In this document: positions 34,413 through 34,529 of the stretch, piece by piece
Numbering within the stretch: the first letter of the stretch is position 1
How the letters are laid out: each line of letters begins with the position of its first letter
From: Deltaproteobacteria bacterium
Lineage (GTDB): Bacteria; Myxococcota; UBA727; VGSZ01
Length of the DNA stretch: 34,529 nt
Reading direction: 5' to 3'
Assembly: GCA_020850995.1 (NCBI GenBank)
Contig: JADZDP010000255.1
Location: 1 to 34,529 of the forward strand
The notes under the pieces: model-generated
Databases searched by the model: none
Seen by the model: only the letters and a program-made list of their open reading frames with translations
What the model was told of the DNA's origin: nothing
Position numbers and translations under genes: made by a program

Positions 34413-34529
34413 GAAATTCTACCGGGGCAAACGCAGCTCGCCGACGGCGAGCCTCTTGGGCCGAGCGTCCCGGAGAGAAATCCCGCTTGGGCCGCAGAAA
34501 TTGCGCCGGACCCGAGCGATCTCCTCAAC

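Noticed and set aside
34313..34528. 71-codon minus-strand frame at the right edge
   Set aside because: Antisense to a recognisable Walker A region; Ser/Arg-rich shadow.

Overview
The window is GC-rich and densely coding. It looks like a piece of a Myxococcota (or closely allied delta-proteobacterial) chromosome. The main clues are a lipoprotein with a long Gly-Glu spacer, Cys-rich lipoprotein repeats, a MYXO-CTERM-like sorting tail on a multihaem cytochrome, and an NtrC-type two-component system. This placement is inferred from protein style; there is no rRNA marker. I see no tRNA, rRNA or CRISPR array.

Layout. (1) 1-270: C-terminal remnant of an IS91/IS801-type transposase. (2) 446-6151, minus strand: cusCBA, a tripartite exporter whose pump keeps the three methionines of the CusA Cu(I)/Ag(I) path. 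(3) 6346-6484: broken copy of a small gene whose intact relative lies 25 kb away. (4) 6486-12964, minus strand: a respiratory and regulatory gene train. In transcription order it has a cytochrome c-porin fusion, a lipoprotein, a dihaem cytochrome c, a small lipoprotein, a sensor kinase, a sigma-54 activator and a paralogous small lipoprotein. (5) 12965-13219: divergent control region with a sigma-54-type promoter on each strand. (6) 13220-20224, plus strand: a protein of unknown function, then a complete type II DMSO-reductase-family molybdoenzyme (Tat-exported catalytic subunit, four-cluster Fe-S subunit, haem-b-type subunit predicted to be a lipoprotein, TorD-like chaperone). (7) 20205-24062, minus strand: a lipoprotein and a pentahaem cytochrome fused in frame to a Cys-rich lipoprotein. 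(8) 24155-32024: an island bounded by two 101-bp direct repeats. It carries a second RND exporter, a His-rich periplasmic protein and a scrapyard of gene fragments. (9) 32156-34412: a lipoprotein, a PaaK-like adenylate-forming enzyme and a truncated P-loop ATPase.

Reading the parts together: regions 4-7 look like one respiratory locus. The periplasmic molybdoenzyme can pass electrons to or from its haem-b lipoprotein, a dihaem cytochrome c, an outer-membrane cytochrome-porin and a cytochrome carrying a surface-sorting signal. A local kinase/NtrC pair probably controls both divergent arms through sigma-54. The catalytic subunit has aspartate where the second cysteine of its N-terminal Fe-S motif is expected. 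The substrate cannot be read from sequence. The flanking copper/metal exporters have exchanged debris: each lies beside a broken piece of a gene type found in the other.
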